Source of the DNA: Marmoricola sp. Leaf446
Lineage (GTDB): Bacteria > Actinomycetota > Actinomycetes > Propionibacteriales > Nocardioidaceae
Reading direction: 5' to 3'
NCBI RefSeq assembly: GCF_001424755.1
Contig: NZ_LMRF01000001.1
Span: 1-64,000, forward strand
DNA: 64,000 bases
Of the stretch, positions 24,782 through 34,264 are shown in pieces. The translations under genes were made by a program, and so were the position numbers. Below the pieces are notes generated by a model, which saw only the letters and a program-made list of their open reading frames with translations, did not search any database and was not told where the DNA came from. The stretch's first letter is position 1. Each line of letters begins with the position of its first letter.

Positions 24782-25819
24782 ATGCGAGCAGCACTCATGT
24801 ACGAGGCCGGCGACGTCCGCGTCGAGTCCGTCCCCGACTCCGTCGTCAAGGAGCCGACCGACGCGCTGGTCCGCGTCACCGCCAGCTGCATCTGCGGGAG
24901 CGACCTCCACCCCTACCACTCGATGACGTCGGAGAACGGGCCCGCGCGCATGGGCCACGAGTTCATCGGCGTCGTCGAGGAGGTCGGCGGCAACGTCACG
25001 ACGCTGTCCAAGGGCGACCTCGTGGTCGCGCCGTTCGCCTTCTCCGACGGCACCTGCTCCTACTGCCGCGAGGGGCTGCAGACCTCCTGCGAGAACGGCA
25101 CCTTCTGGGACGCCCTGCCCGACGAGGGCGGCCAGTCCGAGCTCGTCCGCGTCCCGCTCGCCGACGGCACGCTCGTCAAGCTGCCGGTCGCGCCCGACTC
25201 CGCGCTGATGCCCTCGCTGCTCACCTTGTCCGACGTCTACGGCACCGGCTACCACGCCGCCGTCAGCGGCGGTGTCTCCGCCGGCAAGACCGTCACCGTC
25301 ATCGGCGACGGGGCCGTCGGCCTGCTGGCCGTGCTCTCGGCACGCCAGCTGGGCGCCGAGCAGATCATCCTGATGGGCCGTCACCAGTCCCGCACCGACC
25401 TCGGCCGCGAGTACGGCGCCACGGACGTGGTCGCCGAGCGCGGCGAGGAGGGCGTGGAGAAGGTGCGTCAGCTGACCGGCGGTCAGGGCACCCACGTGGT
25501 GCTCGAGGCGGTCGGACACATGCCCGCCTACGAGCAGGCCTACGGCGTCGTCCGGCGCGGTGGCGTCATCAGCCGGGTCGGCGTACCCCAGTACGAGGAG
25601 GCCCCCGTCGGCTTCGGCAGCCTCTTCGCGCACAACATCACCCTGACCGGTGGACCGGCCCCTGTCCGCGCCTACATCGAGCAGCTCCTGCCCGCGGTGC
25701 TTGATGGGACTGTCGACCCGGGCAGGGTCTTCGACCGGACGATCGGCCTCGACGACGTTCCCGAGGGCTACCGCGCCATGGACGAGCGGAAGGCGCTGAA
25801 GATCCTCGTGAAGCCGTGA
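24782..25819 (+). CDS. zinc-dependent alcohol dehydrogenase
   Basis: 345 residues, medium-chain dehydrogenase/reductase. Catalytic zinc ligands: Cys in CICGSD, His and Glu in GHEFIG. The structural-zinc lobe has only three cysteines (GTCSYCREGLQTSC); the usual first one is replaced in the FSDGT stretch, as in several alcohol dehydrogenases that keep three Cys and an acidic ligand. NAD-binding GDGAVGLLAV begins near residue 175. ATG with AAGGAGC upstream. It stands alone, ends before a strong bidirectional terminator and has no neighbour that names its substrate. Confidence 0.88.
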   Translation: MRAALMYEAGDVRVESVPDSVVKEPTDALVRVTASCICGSDLHPYHSMTSENGPARMGHEFIGVVEEVGGNVTTLSKGDLVVAPFAFSDGTCSYCREGLQTSCENGTFWDALPDEGGQSELVRVPLADGTLVKLPVAPDSALMPSLLTLSDVYGTGYHAAVSGGVSAGKTVTVIGDGAVGLLAVLSARQLGAEQIILMGRHQSRTDLGREYGATDVVAERGEEGVEKVRQLTGGQGTHVVLEAVGHMPAYEQAYGVVRRGGVISRVGVPQYEEAPVGFGSLFAHNITLTGGPAPVRAYIEQLLPAVLDGTVDPGRVFDRTIGLDDVPEGYRAMDERKALKILVKP

Positions 25820-25855
25820 ACACCTGCCACGGGTGCTTCCTGCACCGGTAGGAAG

Positions 25856-25893
25856 ACGTCGGGTGCCCGTCCCTGAGGACGGGCACCCGACGT
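25856..25893. terminator. bidirectional intrinsic terminator
   Basis: A perfect 17-bp stem (ACGTCGGGTGCCCGTCC with its complement) closes a CTGA loop between two convergent genes, the alcohol dehydrogenase and the lipocalin-like gene. No U-tract. Confidence 0.8.
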
Positions 25894-25911
25894 GCTCTGG
25901 TGCCGCTTCCG

Positions 25912-26397
25912 TCAGCGGCTGACGCGCTCGTAGGTGACGCGGAAGCCCTCGGCCGGATCGGCGGGGGTGAGGACGAGGGTGTCGCCCCGGACCTCGAAGC
26001 CGCGGGCGAGCTCCTGGCCGACCAGCGCGTCCGCCAGGGCGTTCTCGACGGTGACGACGAAGCTGCTCGACCGTCGGTCGACCGCGACCGAGCCGTAGAA
26101 CGCCTCGTAACCGTCCACGGTGTAGGCCGTGTCGGGCGCGTTGGGGTCGGGGTTGGAAGCCTGGACCGACATGGTGCCGGAGCGGGTGAACACCACCTGC
26201 CCGGAATAGGGAATGGGCCGCAGGTCGCCCGGCGTCCCCACGCGGAGCTCGGTCATCCTCCACGCGCCCACCAGGGCGCCCAGACCGTGCTGGGCGGGCG
26301 CCGGTTTCCGCGGACCGCTGTGAGCGAGCGCGGGCGCGAACACCAGCAGGGCCGAGCTGAGCACGAGGGCGAGCAACGGAACGAGCCTCTTGGTCAT
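25912..26397 (-). CDS. secreted lipocalin-like protein
   Basis: 161 residues with a Sec signal peptide (LVPLLALVLSSALLVFAPALA, cleavage after ALA near residue 25). The mature part is one lipocalin-like domain: LVGAWRMTELRV, PYSGQVVFTRSGTMSVQ, YTVDGYEAFYGSV, FEVRGDTLVLTP. The GxW motif at the start and the strand pattern match the Lipocalin_5 family, which is expected to bind small hydrophobic ligands outside the membrane. The ligand is unknown. ATG at 26397, preceded by a GGAAGGC site. Confidence 0.8.
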   Translation of the reverse strand: MTKRLVPLLALVLSSALLVFAPALAHSGPRKPAPAQHGLGALVGAWRMTELRVGTPGDLRPIPYSGQVVFTRSGTMSVQASNPDPNAPDTAYTVDGYEAFYGSVAVDRRSSSFVVTVENALADALVGQELARGFEVRGDTLVLTPADPAEGFRVTYERVSR

Positions 26398-26545
26398 GGG
26401 GTTTGTGCCTTCCGAGGGGAGAGATGGGTTGCCTGCGGAGCCCGACGGAGCCGGGCGCGGATCCAGGACAGCCCATTCCGCGGTCTGGGGGGAGTCACGC
26501 TCGTGAGGCGTACTGCCAGGGAACCCCAGGACAGGCGGCAAGCTC

Positions 26546-27814
26546 TCAGTCCAGACGCCCCAGGGGATCGTCGCTGGGGGCGGCCTGGTCGCGCTTCCCC
26601 GGGGTCGCCGGACTGCGGTCCGGCAACCAGATGACGAAGGTGCTGCCCACGCCCGGTCGGCTGGACAGGGCGAGCCGCCCGCCGTGCGCCTCGACCGCCT
26701 GCCGGGCGATGGTGAGCCCGATCCCGGATCCCGCATGGGCAGCCGGGTCCTCACCGGGGACCCGCGAGCTGAAGTAGCGGTCGAAGACCCGTTCCTGGTC
26801 GGCAGGCTCGATGCCCGGTCCGTCGTCCCTGACAGCGACCCAGGCCCAACCGCGTCTGCTGCCGACGGCGACCGTGAGGGTGCCACCCACGGGGGAGAGG
26901 CGCACGGCGTTGGCCATCAGGTTGTCCAGGACCCGGATGAGGGCCTGCCGGTCGGCGACCACGACCGGCCCGCGCTCGAGCCGCAGCTGGAGTCTCAGCG
27001 ACCGCTCCTCGCTGGCGAGCCGGTGCTCCTCGACCACTTCGGTGGCGAGCACCGACAGGTCCACCTCCTCCTCGTCGAAGGCCCCGGAGCGTTGGCGTGC
27101 GGTCGCGAGCAGGTCGTCGAGGATCGTCGCGATCCGTTGGGTCGCCCGGGAGACGACGGCTGCCGCCTGGTGGCGCTGATCGGGCGTGGCGTCGTCGTGG
27201 CCGAGGACGGCGTCGACGTTGGTGCGGACGACGGCGACCGGGTTGCGCAGCTCGTGGGACACGTCGTCGACCAGGTGACGCTGGGCGGCGAAGGAGTCCT
27301 GGAGGCGCTGCAGCATGTCGTTGATGGTCTCGGCCAGGGTCCGAAGCTCGTCCCGCGGACCGGTGGTGGGGATACGACGGGACAGGTCGCTGGCGGTGAT
27401 CTCGCGCGTCGTCGTCGTGATCTCCCCGATGGGGCGGAGCACCCGTCCCGACACCCACCAGCCGATGCCTAGGCTCACCAGGAACAGCGCGCCGAGGGCG
27501 ACGCCGGAGTACGCGCCCAACGTGTCGAGCGTGCCCTGGTTGACCGCCTGCTGCAGGCTCCCGATGTCGGCGGCCTCGAAGGTCTCGCCCTCCTTGAGGA
27601 CGTACTCGCCGTTGATCTTCACGACCTTCTTGATGGTCTTGCCCTCCAGGGGCTTGGCGTCGACGGTCTGGCTGACGGCGAGGTAGACGCCGGCGACCAG
27701 CAGGGCGGAGACGGCGAAGAGCAGGGCCGAGGAGATCAGGGCGAGGCGGAACCGCACGGTGCGGGCCCAGGAGGGCACCTGCACCCCGAGCAGGCGCGGT
27801 CGGGGTCCGGCCAC
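26546..27814 (-). CDS. sensor histidine kinase
   Basis: 422 residues. Membrane helix 1 about 22-44, an extracytoplasmic loop of some 50 residues with KTIKKVVKINGEYV, helix 2 about 98-115, then a HAMP linker (RPIGEITTTTREI). The HisKA box contains the phosphorylated His in VSHELRNPVAVV. The ATP-binding domain has the N box (NLMANAVRLS), G1 (DDGPGIE), F box (VFDRYF) and G2 (GSGIGLTIA). It receives a signal at the cell surface and phosphorylates the response regulator encoded 1 base upstream. Confidence 0.92.
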   Translation of the reverse strand: MAGPRPRLLGVQVPSWARTVRFRLALISSALLFAVSALLVAGVYLAVSQTVDAKPLEGKTIKKVVKINGEYVLKEGETFEAADIGSLQQAVNQGTLDTLGAYSGVALGALFLVSLGIGWWVSGRVLRPIGEITTTTREITASDLSRRIPTTGPRDELRTLAETINDMLQRLQDSFAAQRHLVDDVSHELRNPVAVVRTNVDAVLGHDDATPDQRHQAAAVVSRATQRIATILDDLLATARQRSGAFDEEEVDLSVLATEVVEEHRLASEERSLRLQLRLERGPVVVADRQALIRVLDNLMANAVRLSPVGGTLTVAVGSRRGWAWVAVRDDGPGIEPADQERVFDRYFSSRVPGEDPAAHAGSGIGLTIARQAVEAHGGRLALSSRPGVGSTFVIWLPDRSPATPGKRDQAAPSDDPLGRLD

Positions 27815-27815
27815 G

Positions 27816-28526
27816 TCAGGCGCTGCCCTCGGCCAGTGCCTGCTCCCGGAGCCGGTAGCCGCGGCCGATGACGGTCTCGAGCAGGGCGTGCTCGCCGTCG
27901 ACGGTCAGCTTTCGGCGAAGCGTCCCGACGGTGACGCGCACGGTCTGGGTGAACGGGTCGGCGTTCTCGTCCCACACGTGCTCGAGCAGCTCCTCGGCCG
28001 AGACCACGTGGTCGGGTCTGGACATCAGGTAGCGCAGCACACCGAACTCCTTCAACGTCAGCGACAGCTCTCTGTCCGAGCGGTGGGCCAGGTGGCGAGC
28101 GGGGTCGAGGCGGAGCTCGCCCACGACCAGGACCGGAGCGTTCGCCGACACGTCGCGACGCAGCAGCGCACGCACACGTGCCGTCAGCTCGGGCAGCGCG
28201 AACGGCTTGACCAGGTAGTCGTCGGCTCCCGAGTCCAGGCCCCGGACCCGGTCGGCAAGGCCACCGCGCGCGGTGAGCATGAGGATGCGCAGCTCGCGCC
28301 CAGCCGCACTGTCCACCTCGCCTGACCGGACGCGTGCGGCCAGGTCCAGGCCGTTGCCGTCGGGCAGGGTGAGGTCCAGCAGCATCAGGTCGTAGGCCGA
28401 GGCAGCCAGCTTGAGCTCGGCGTCGGCACACGAGCCCGCGACGTCGGCGGCGTAGCCCTCACGGACGAGGCCGATCTGGACGGCGCCCGCCAGGCCGTGC
28501 TCGTCCTCGACGATCAGCAACCGCAT
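27816..28526 (-). CDS. OmpR-family response regulator
   Basis: 236 residues. Receiver domain: acidic pocket EDE (residues 7-9), phosphoacceptor Asp51 in LLDLTLPDG, conserved Thr and Lys (MLTARGG, LVKPF). The C-terminal winged helix (LRYLMSRPDHVVSAEELLEHVW, TQTVRVTVGTLRRKL) is of OmpR/PhoB type, which binds 11-bp direct repeats in tandem. Four such repeats (28568-28611) lie upstream. The gene has a leaderless -10 (TACGGT, 28538-28533 on this strand). It precedes its kinase and is divergent from the MoxR operon. Confidence 0.93.
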   Translation of the reverse strand: MRLLIVEDEHGLAGAVQIGLVREGYAADVAGSCADAELKLAASAYDLMLLDLTLPDGNGLDLAARVRSGEVDSAAGRELRILMLTARGGLADRVRGLDSGADDYLVKPFALPELTARVRALLRRDVSANAPVLVVGELRLDPARHLAHRSDRELSLTLKEFGVLRYLMSRPDHVVSAEELLEHVWDENADPFTQTVRVTVGTLRRKLTVDGEHALLETVIGRGYRLREQALAEGSA

Positions 28527-28532
28527 GGCGAC

Positions 28533-28538
28533 ACCGTA
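28533..28538 (-). promoter_or_regulatory. -10 box TACGGT of the response-regulator gene
   Basis: On the minus strand TACGGT is followed by GTCGCC and the ATG, a 6-nt spacer, so the transcript is probably leaderless. The four direct repeats begin about 42 bases upstream of this start. Confidence 0.55.
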
Positions 28539-28567
28539 GCCGCGGTCGCGGCCTTCTCCGGGCTGTC

Positions 28568-28611
28568 CTTTCGGTGCACTTTCGGTCGGCTTTTCGCTGG
28601 CTTTCCACCCG
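28568..28611. promoter_or_regulatory. four tandem 11-bp direct repeats, response-regulator binding region
   Basis: CTTTCGGTGCA, CTTTCGGTCGG, CTTTTCGCTGG and CTTTCCACCCG start at 28568, 28579, 28590 and 28601, an exact 11-base period as in PhoB/OmpR boxes. An inverted copy (CTTTCGGTCCT on the minus strand, about 28640-28650) lies close to the start of the divergent small-protein gene. Located between the two-component system and the operon it probably controls. Confidence 0.65.
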
Positions 28612-28656
28612 GCTTGGTGGGGTGGTGCCTTCCCCAGGACCGAAAGAGGACAGACC

Positions 28657-28925
28657 ATGAGCGACCCGAACTCCAGCACGGCATCCGCCCCCGACCGACT
28701 CTCCCTGACCACTCGGCTCGTCGTCGCCGGCTTGGGCGGGCTCGCGCTCGCCCTCGGCGCGGCCGGGGTGGCGCTGGCCGCCTCGGCGGACAGCGACGGC
28801 GCCCAGGAGGACTCGGCCTGGGTGACCGTCGAGGACGCCGGCGACTCCAGCGCCCCTGCGAGCTCCGACTGCCCGGAGAGGGACGGCTCCGGCAGCACGG
28901 ACACGGCCGAGCTGCGGGAGTCGGC

Positions 28926-28929
<4 letters not shown>
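28657..28929 (+). CDS. small membrane or secreted protein
   Basis: 90 residues. One hydrophobic helix (TRLVVAGLGGLALALGAAGVALAASA, residues 20-45) that may be an anchor or, with the ALA-AS site, a cleavable signal. The remaining 45 residues are acidic and Ser-rich with one Cys. ATG with AAAGAGGAC upstream. It is the first gene of the MoxR-DUF58-VWA-protease unit and overlaps moxR by GTGA. No family recognised; a small membrane subunit or regulator of the complex is possible. Confidence 0.6.
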
Positions 28930-29953
<1,024 letters not shown>

Positions 29954-29957
<4 letters not shown>

Positions 29958-30913
29958 GGTCCCTGACCGAGGCGCAGCACGCGCTGCGGACCATCGAGCT
30001 GGCCGTGCACCGGCGGCTCGCGGGTCGTCGTCTGGGGTCCCACGGCGGGATCGCACTGGGTCCGGGGACGGACCCCGAGGAGGTGGTCCGCTACCGCCCG
30101 GGCGAGGACGACGTCCGTCGCATCGACTGGAACGCCACGGCGCGCAGCCAGGAGCCGCACGTGTGGCGCACCCGGGCCGAGCACGAGCTGGAGGTCTGGG
30201 TCCTGGTCGACGAGACGGCGAGCATGGACTTCGGCACCGTGGAGGTGGAGAAGGGCGAGCTCGCCGCCTGGGTCACCGGCGCCGTCGGGCTGCTCACCGA
30301 CGCGCCGGGCAACCGGCTGGGCGTGGCGCACCTGGGTCACGCAGGAGTGACCTGGTCGCCCCCGGAGCGCCCCCGCCGGGCGGCACTGCGCGCGCTGGCC
30401 CGCCCGGCCACACGACCCCCGTGCGGGCGGGAGGAGTCCCCGGCCCCCGCCCGTACGGGCCTGGCTGCTGCCCTGGTCGAGCTCGGTCGGCGGCAGCGTC
30501 GCCCCGGCACCCGCGTGGTCGTCACGGACTTCGTCGAGCCCGACGGTGCTGCGGCGCGGCCGTTCCCGTGGGAGACCGCGCTGCGTCGTCTGGCGAGCCG
30601 GCACGACGTGGTGGTGGTCGAGGTCCTCGACCCTCGTGAGCTGGAGCTGCCCGACGTCGGCCCGGTGGTCCTCGTCGATCCCGAGAGCGGGCACCGGTGC
30701 GAGGTCTGGACCTCGCTGCCGCGGTTGCGGCAGCAGTACGCCGAGCTCGCCCACGCCCACCGCGCCGCGGTCGCGGACGCCGTCCGGTCGAGCGGCGCCC
30801 GCCACCTGGTGGTCCGCACCGACCGCGACTGGGTCGCCGACCTCGTCCACTTCGTCCGCGCCGATCGACGCCCTGCCGGGCGTCGTGCAGCCGTCCCGAG
30901 GAGTCCGCGATGA
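29954..30913 (+). CDS. DUF58 domain protein
   Basis: 319 residues. The DUF58 core is recognised from RRLGSHGG, then the E-x-x-x-Y-x-x-G-D-D/D-x-R-x-I-D-W box (EVVRYRPGEDDVRRIDWNAT, about residues 40-59), followed by a VWA-like fold (VLVDETASMDFG, a degenerate MIDAS). DUF58 proteins work with MoxR ATPases and Bat-type VWA proteins in envelope assembly or stress response. Both neighbours overlap by four bases. No membrane segment is obvious. Confidence 0.88.
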
Positions 30914-31860
30914 GCCTGCTGTCCCCGTGGTTCGCTCTGCTGCTGGTCCCCGTGGCGGCCCTCGCCGCGGCGTACGTGGTGCAGCAACGGCGGCGCAGCC
31001 GCTACGCGGTGCGGTTCGCGTCGCTGCCGATGCTCGAACGCCTCGCTCCGCACCGGCCCGGCTGGCGTCGGCACGCCGCGCCGGCCGCGCTGCTGCTCGC
31101 GTTCGCGCTGCTCGCCCTGGCCGCGGCCCGGCCCGAGGTCGAGGTGCGGGTGCCGCGCGAGACCGCCACCGTGGTCGTGGCCGTCGACGTGTCGGGCTCG
31201 ATGCGCTCCACCGACGTGGGACCCAACCGGATCGAGGCCGCGCAGGCCGCCGCCACCCGCTTCGTCGGGGACCTTCCCGACGGGTTCAACGCCGGCGTGG
31301 TCACCTTCGCCGCGACCACGACGGTCCGGGCCGGCGCCGACCAGGATCGCGAGGCCGCGATCGCAGCGCTCCAGGACCTCTCGCTCGCCGACCGCACCGC
31401 GATCGGGGAGGGCGTCTTCACCTCGCTCGAGCAGGTGGCCCTGGCCGCCCGCGAGGCGGGCGAGGGCGAGGTCCCGGCCCACGTCGTGCTGCTGTCCGAC
31501 GGGAGCAACACCACCGGACGGTCGCCGGAGGAGGCGGCCGCCGCGGCGCGGGCGGCCGGTGTCCCGGTGTCGACCATCGCCTACGGCACCCCCGACGGCA
31601 CCATCACCGCTCCGGACGGTCGCGAGGTCCCGGTGCCGGTCGACGAGGAGACCCTGGCTGAGGTCGCCGACGTCAGCGCCGGACGCGCCTACACCGCGCA
31701 GAGCAGCGACGAGCTCAACGAGGTCTACGACGACATCCAGTCCTCCATCGGGTGGCGTCTGGAACCCGTCGAGGTCACCCAGTACGCCGCCGCGCTGGCC
31801 CTGCTCGTCGGCCTGCTCGGAGCCGCACTGTCGCTGCGTTGGTTCGCCCGACTGCCATGA
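30910..31860 (+). CDS. BatA-like membrane VWA protein
   Basis: 316 residues. Two N-terminal membrane helices (about 5-27 and 54-72) and one near the C-terminus (about 292-311) flank an external VWA domain. MIDAS metal site DVSGSM begins at Asp93; the downstream Thr and Asp residues (TFAATTTV, LSDGSN) complete it. This is the BatA/YfbK-like partner of MoxR. It ends with ATGA overlapping a possible ATG of the next gene. Confidence 0.88.
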   Translation: MSLLSPWFALLLVPVAALAAAYVVQQRRRSRYAVRFASLPMLERLAPHRPGWRRHAAPAALLLAFALLALAAARPEVEVRVPRETATVVVAVDVSGSMRSTDVGPNRIEAAQAAATRFVGDLPDGFNAGVVTFAATTTVRAGADQDREAAIAALQDLSLADRTAIGEGVFTSLEQVALAAREAGEGEVPAHVVLLSDGSNTTGRSPEEAAAAARAAGVPVSTIAYGTPDGTITAPDGREVPVPVDEETLAEVADVSAGRAYTAQSSDELNEVYDDIQSSIGWRLEPVEVTQYAAALALLVGLLGAALSLRWFARLP

Positions 31861-31889
31861 CGACCCCGTCCACACCCGAGAGGAACCCG

Positions 31890-32753
31890 ATGAGCGCCAC
31901 TCCGAGCTGGCCCGGGGTCGGGGCCCCCACGGGCTCCGACTTCAGCGCTCCCGTCCCACGCCCGTTCCCGGGCGACGAGACGGTGCGACCGGCCCCCGTC
32001 CCGACGCGGCCATCGAAGCGGTCGCGGGGTGCCGTCGTGGCCCTGTCCACCGTGTTGCTCGGGGGAGCCGCCGGTGTGGGGGGCGCCTGGGCCCTCGGGC
32101 CGGGTGACGGCACCGTCGTCTCCGCACTGCAACGGTCCGGACCTGGTCGCGAGCCGGCGGTAGCAGGCACCCAGGCAGCCGCAGCCGCAGCGGTGCTGCC
32201 CAGCGTGGTCCAGGTCCGCAGCGACCGCGGCAGCGGGTCGGGGTTCGTCTTCGACCGGTTGGGGCACGTCCTGACCAACCAGCACGTGGTGGACGGCGAC
32301 CGGAGCCTGCTGCTCCAGCTCGACGGCGGTCGTCAGGTGAGGGCCGCCCTGGTGGGAGAGGACGAGGCCAACGACATCGCGGTGCTCCGCGCCGACCCCG
32401 AGGACCTGCCAGCGGCGGCCATGGGCGACTCATCGACCGTCCGGATCGGAGAGCCCGTCATCGCCATCGGCTCGCCCCTGGGTCTGAGCGGCACGGTGAC
32501 CGCCGGCATCGTGAGCACCACGGCGCGAGAGGCTCGGCTCGGCTCGTCCAGCCGTCAGGCCGTCATCCAGACCGACGCGTCCATCAACCCGGGCAACTCC
32601 GGGGGCCCGCTGGTCGACCTGGACGGCCGCGTGGTCGGCGTGAACACCGCCATCGCCACGGTGCCCGGCACCGGGTCGGGCAACATCGGCATCGGCTTCG
32701 CGGTGCCGATCGACCGGGCGCTCCGCGTCGCCGAGGGGATCCTGCCCGACTGA
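31890..32753 (+). CDS. membrane-anchored trypsin-like serine protease (HtrA-type, no PDZ)
   Basis: 287 residues. A Pro-rich cytoplasmic N-terminus, one membrane helix (GAVVALSTVLLGGAAGVGGAWAL, about residues 50-72) and an extracytoplasmic protease domain with triad His132 (NQHVV), Asp162 (NDIAVL) and Ser237 (GNSGGP). The domain ends right after the protease fold, so the PDZ domain typical of HtrA/DegP is missing. ATG at 31890 has GAGAGGA in place; an ATG at 31857 overlaps the VWA stop. In mycobacteria the MprAB system controls a similar protease (PepD); here a two-component system lies at the head of the same cluster. Confidence 0.86.
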   Translation: MSATPSWPGVGAPTGSDFSAPVPRPFPGDETVRPAPVPTRPSKRSRGAVVALSTVLLGGAAGVGGAWALGPGDGTVVSALQRSGPGREPAVAGTQAAAAAAVLPSVVQVRSDRGSGSGFVFDRLGHVLTNQHVVDGDRSLLLQLDGGRQVRAALVGEDEANDIAVLRADPEDLPAAAMGDSSTVRIGEPVIAIGSPLGLSGTVTAGIVSTTAREARLGSSSRQAVIQTDASINPGNSGGPLVDLDGRVVGVNTAIATVPGTGSGNIGIGFAVPIDRALRVAEGILPD

Positions 32754-32871
32754 CCCGGTGGAGGACAGGGGGCACAGCGTGACCTGGAACCGCCCTGGGA
32801 TCTGAGTGATGGTCGTCACGGCCAGTTCCGCAGCTGACGCGCGGAGCCCACGCAGGGACAGGGAGAAACGC

Positions 32872-34233
32872 ATGGCGACCGAGACGAACCAAGCGGGCAC
32901 ACGTACGTCGATCACGTCGGACGACACGCCCCGAGGCGCCAACGGGTCGTCGGGGTCCACCGACCAGGGAAGGCGCGCGGCGCTGGCCGGGTTCTTCGGC
33001 ACTGCGCTGGAGTACTACGACATGTACATCTACGCCGCCGCGTCGGCGCTGGTGTTCAGCCGGGTGTTCTTCCCCGACGCCGGCGCCACCGGTCTGTTGC
33101 TCTCTCTCGGGACCTACGGCGTGGCCTATCTCGCCCGTCCCCTGGGTGGCTTCGTCGCCGGTCACTTCGGCGACCGGTTCGGGCGGCGCAACGTCATGAT
33201 CGCGACGCTGCTGACCATGGGTGTCGCCACCTTCGCGATCGGCTGCCTGCCGTCGTACGGGACCGCGGGCATCCTGGCCCCCTCGCTTCTGGTCGTCCTG
33301 CGCCTGCTGCAGGGGCTGTCGGTCGGTGGCGAGCTATCCGGGACCACCGGTCTGACGATCGAGCACGCCCCCGAGGGGCGTCGCGCGTCCTACAGCGTGT
33401 GGGCCCTCAACGGGTCGCTCGTCGGCTACATCATCGCCACGCTGGCCTTCATCTGGGTCGCCTCACTCCCCGAGGACGACCTGCTCGCGTGGGGCTGGCG
33501 GGTCCCGTTCTGGGCGAGTGCAGTCATCGCCCTCGTCGGTCTCTACATCCGTCGTCAGGTCGAGGACCCCGAGGTGTTCGAGGAGCAGCGGGAGCAGGGA
33601 GGAGTGGCCAAGGTCCCGCTGGTCGAGGTGTTGAGGCGGCAGCCGGCCGACGTAGCACGGGTCGTCTTCTCCTCCCTGCTGATCGTGGTCAGCGTCGTGG
33701 TGCCGGTGTACGGACTGTCCTACGCCACGAGCGTCATGGACATCGGGGCGGACACCATGCTCTGGGCCGTGGTGACGGCCTACGCGATCGCTCTGGTCAC
33801 CCAGCCGTTCTTCGCAGCCCTGAGTGATCGAGTGGGGCGCAAGCCGGTGCTCATCGGCGGCAACATCGTCGCAGCGGTGGCCGTGTGGGAGTTCTTCTGG
33901 GCGGTCTCGCAGCGTGACGTGCCCATGATCTACCTGGGCATGGTGCTGTGCTTCTCCGTCGCGTACGCATCGATGAACGGCGTCTACCCGGCGTTCTTCT
34001 CGGAGATGTTCGCCACCCGTGTCCGGGTCACCGGCATGGCTGTCGGGCTCCAGGTCGGGCTGCTCGTGACCGGCTTCTCCCCGCTCATCGTGGCGGCGCT
34101 GTCGTCGGCGAACGCGGACGCCTGGTGGCCGGCGGCCGTGGTGACCTCCATCGCCTGCGTCATCTCGATCGGTGCGATCAGCACGGCCCGCGAGACGCAC
34201 CGGACACCCATCGCGGAGCTCGGCCGGAGCTGA
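32872..34233 (+). CDS. MHS-family metabolite:H+ symporter
   Basis: 453 residues with about 12 membrane segments. Helix 1 and its loop (FFGTALEYYDMYIYAAASALVF) and the GHFGDRFGRRNVM motif are typical of the metabolite:H+ symporter branch of the major facilitator superfamily (KgtP, ShiA, ProP relatives), which import organic acids or osmolytes. The second-half copy of the motif is ALSDRVGRKPVL. ATG at 32872 is preceded by GGGAGAAA; a longer frame lacks this. Its neighbours are an MFS of a different branch and an SDR, so it is not part of a clear pathway. Substrate not deducible. Confidence 0.88.
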   Translation: MATETNQAGTRTSITSDDTPRGANGSSGSTDQGRRAALAGFFGTALEYYDMYIYAAASALVFSRVFFPDAGATGLLLSLGTYGVAYLARPLGGFVAGHFGDRFGRRNVMIATLLTMGVATFAIGCLPSYGTAGILAPSLLVVLRLLQGLSVGGELSGTTGLTIEHAPEGRRASYSVWALNGSLVGYIIATLAFIWVASLPEDDLLAWGWRVPFWASAVIALVGLYIRRQVEDPEVFEEQREQGGVAKVPLVEVLRRQPADVARVVFSSLLIVVSVVVPVYGLSYATSVMDIGADTMLWAVVTAYAIALVTQPFFAALSDRVGRKPVLIGGNIVAAVAVWEFFWAVSQRDVPMIYLGMVLCFSVAYASMNGVYPAFFSEMFATRVRVTGMAVGLQVGLLVTGFSPLIVAALSSANADAWWPAAVVTSIACVISIGAISTARETHRTPIAELGRS

Positions 34234-34264
34234 TGGGCAGGAGATCCTCGACGACGGCGGCGTC

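Noticed and set aside
31857-31889. ATG overlapping the VWA stop as start of the HtrA-like protease
   Set aside because: It has no ribosome binding site, whereas ATG 31890 has GAGAGGA at good distance; coupling could still permit the earlier start, so this is a preference only.
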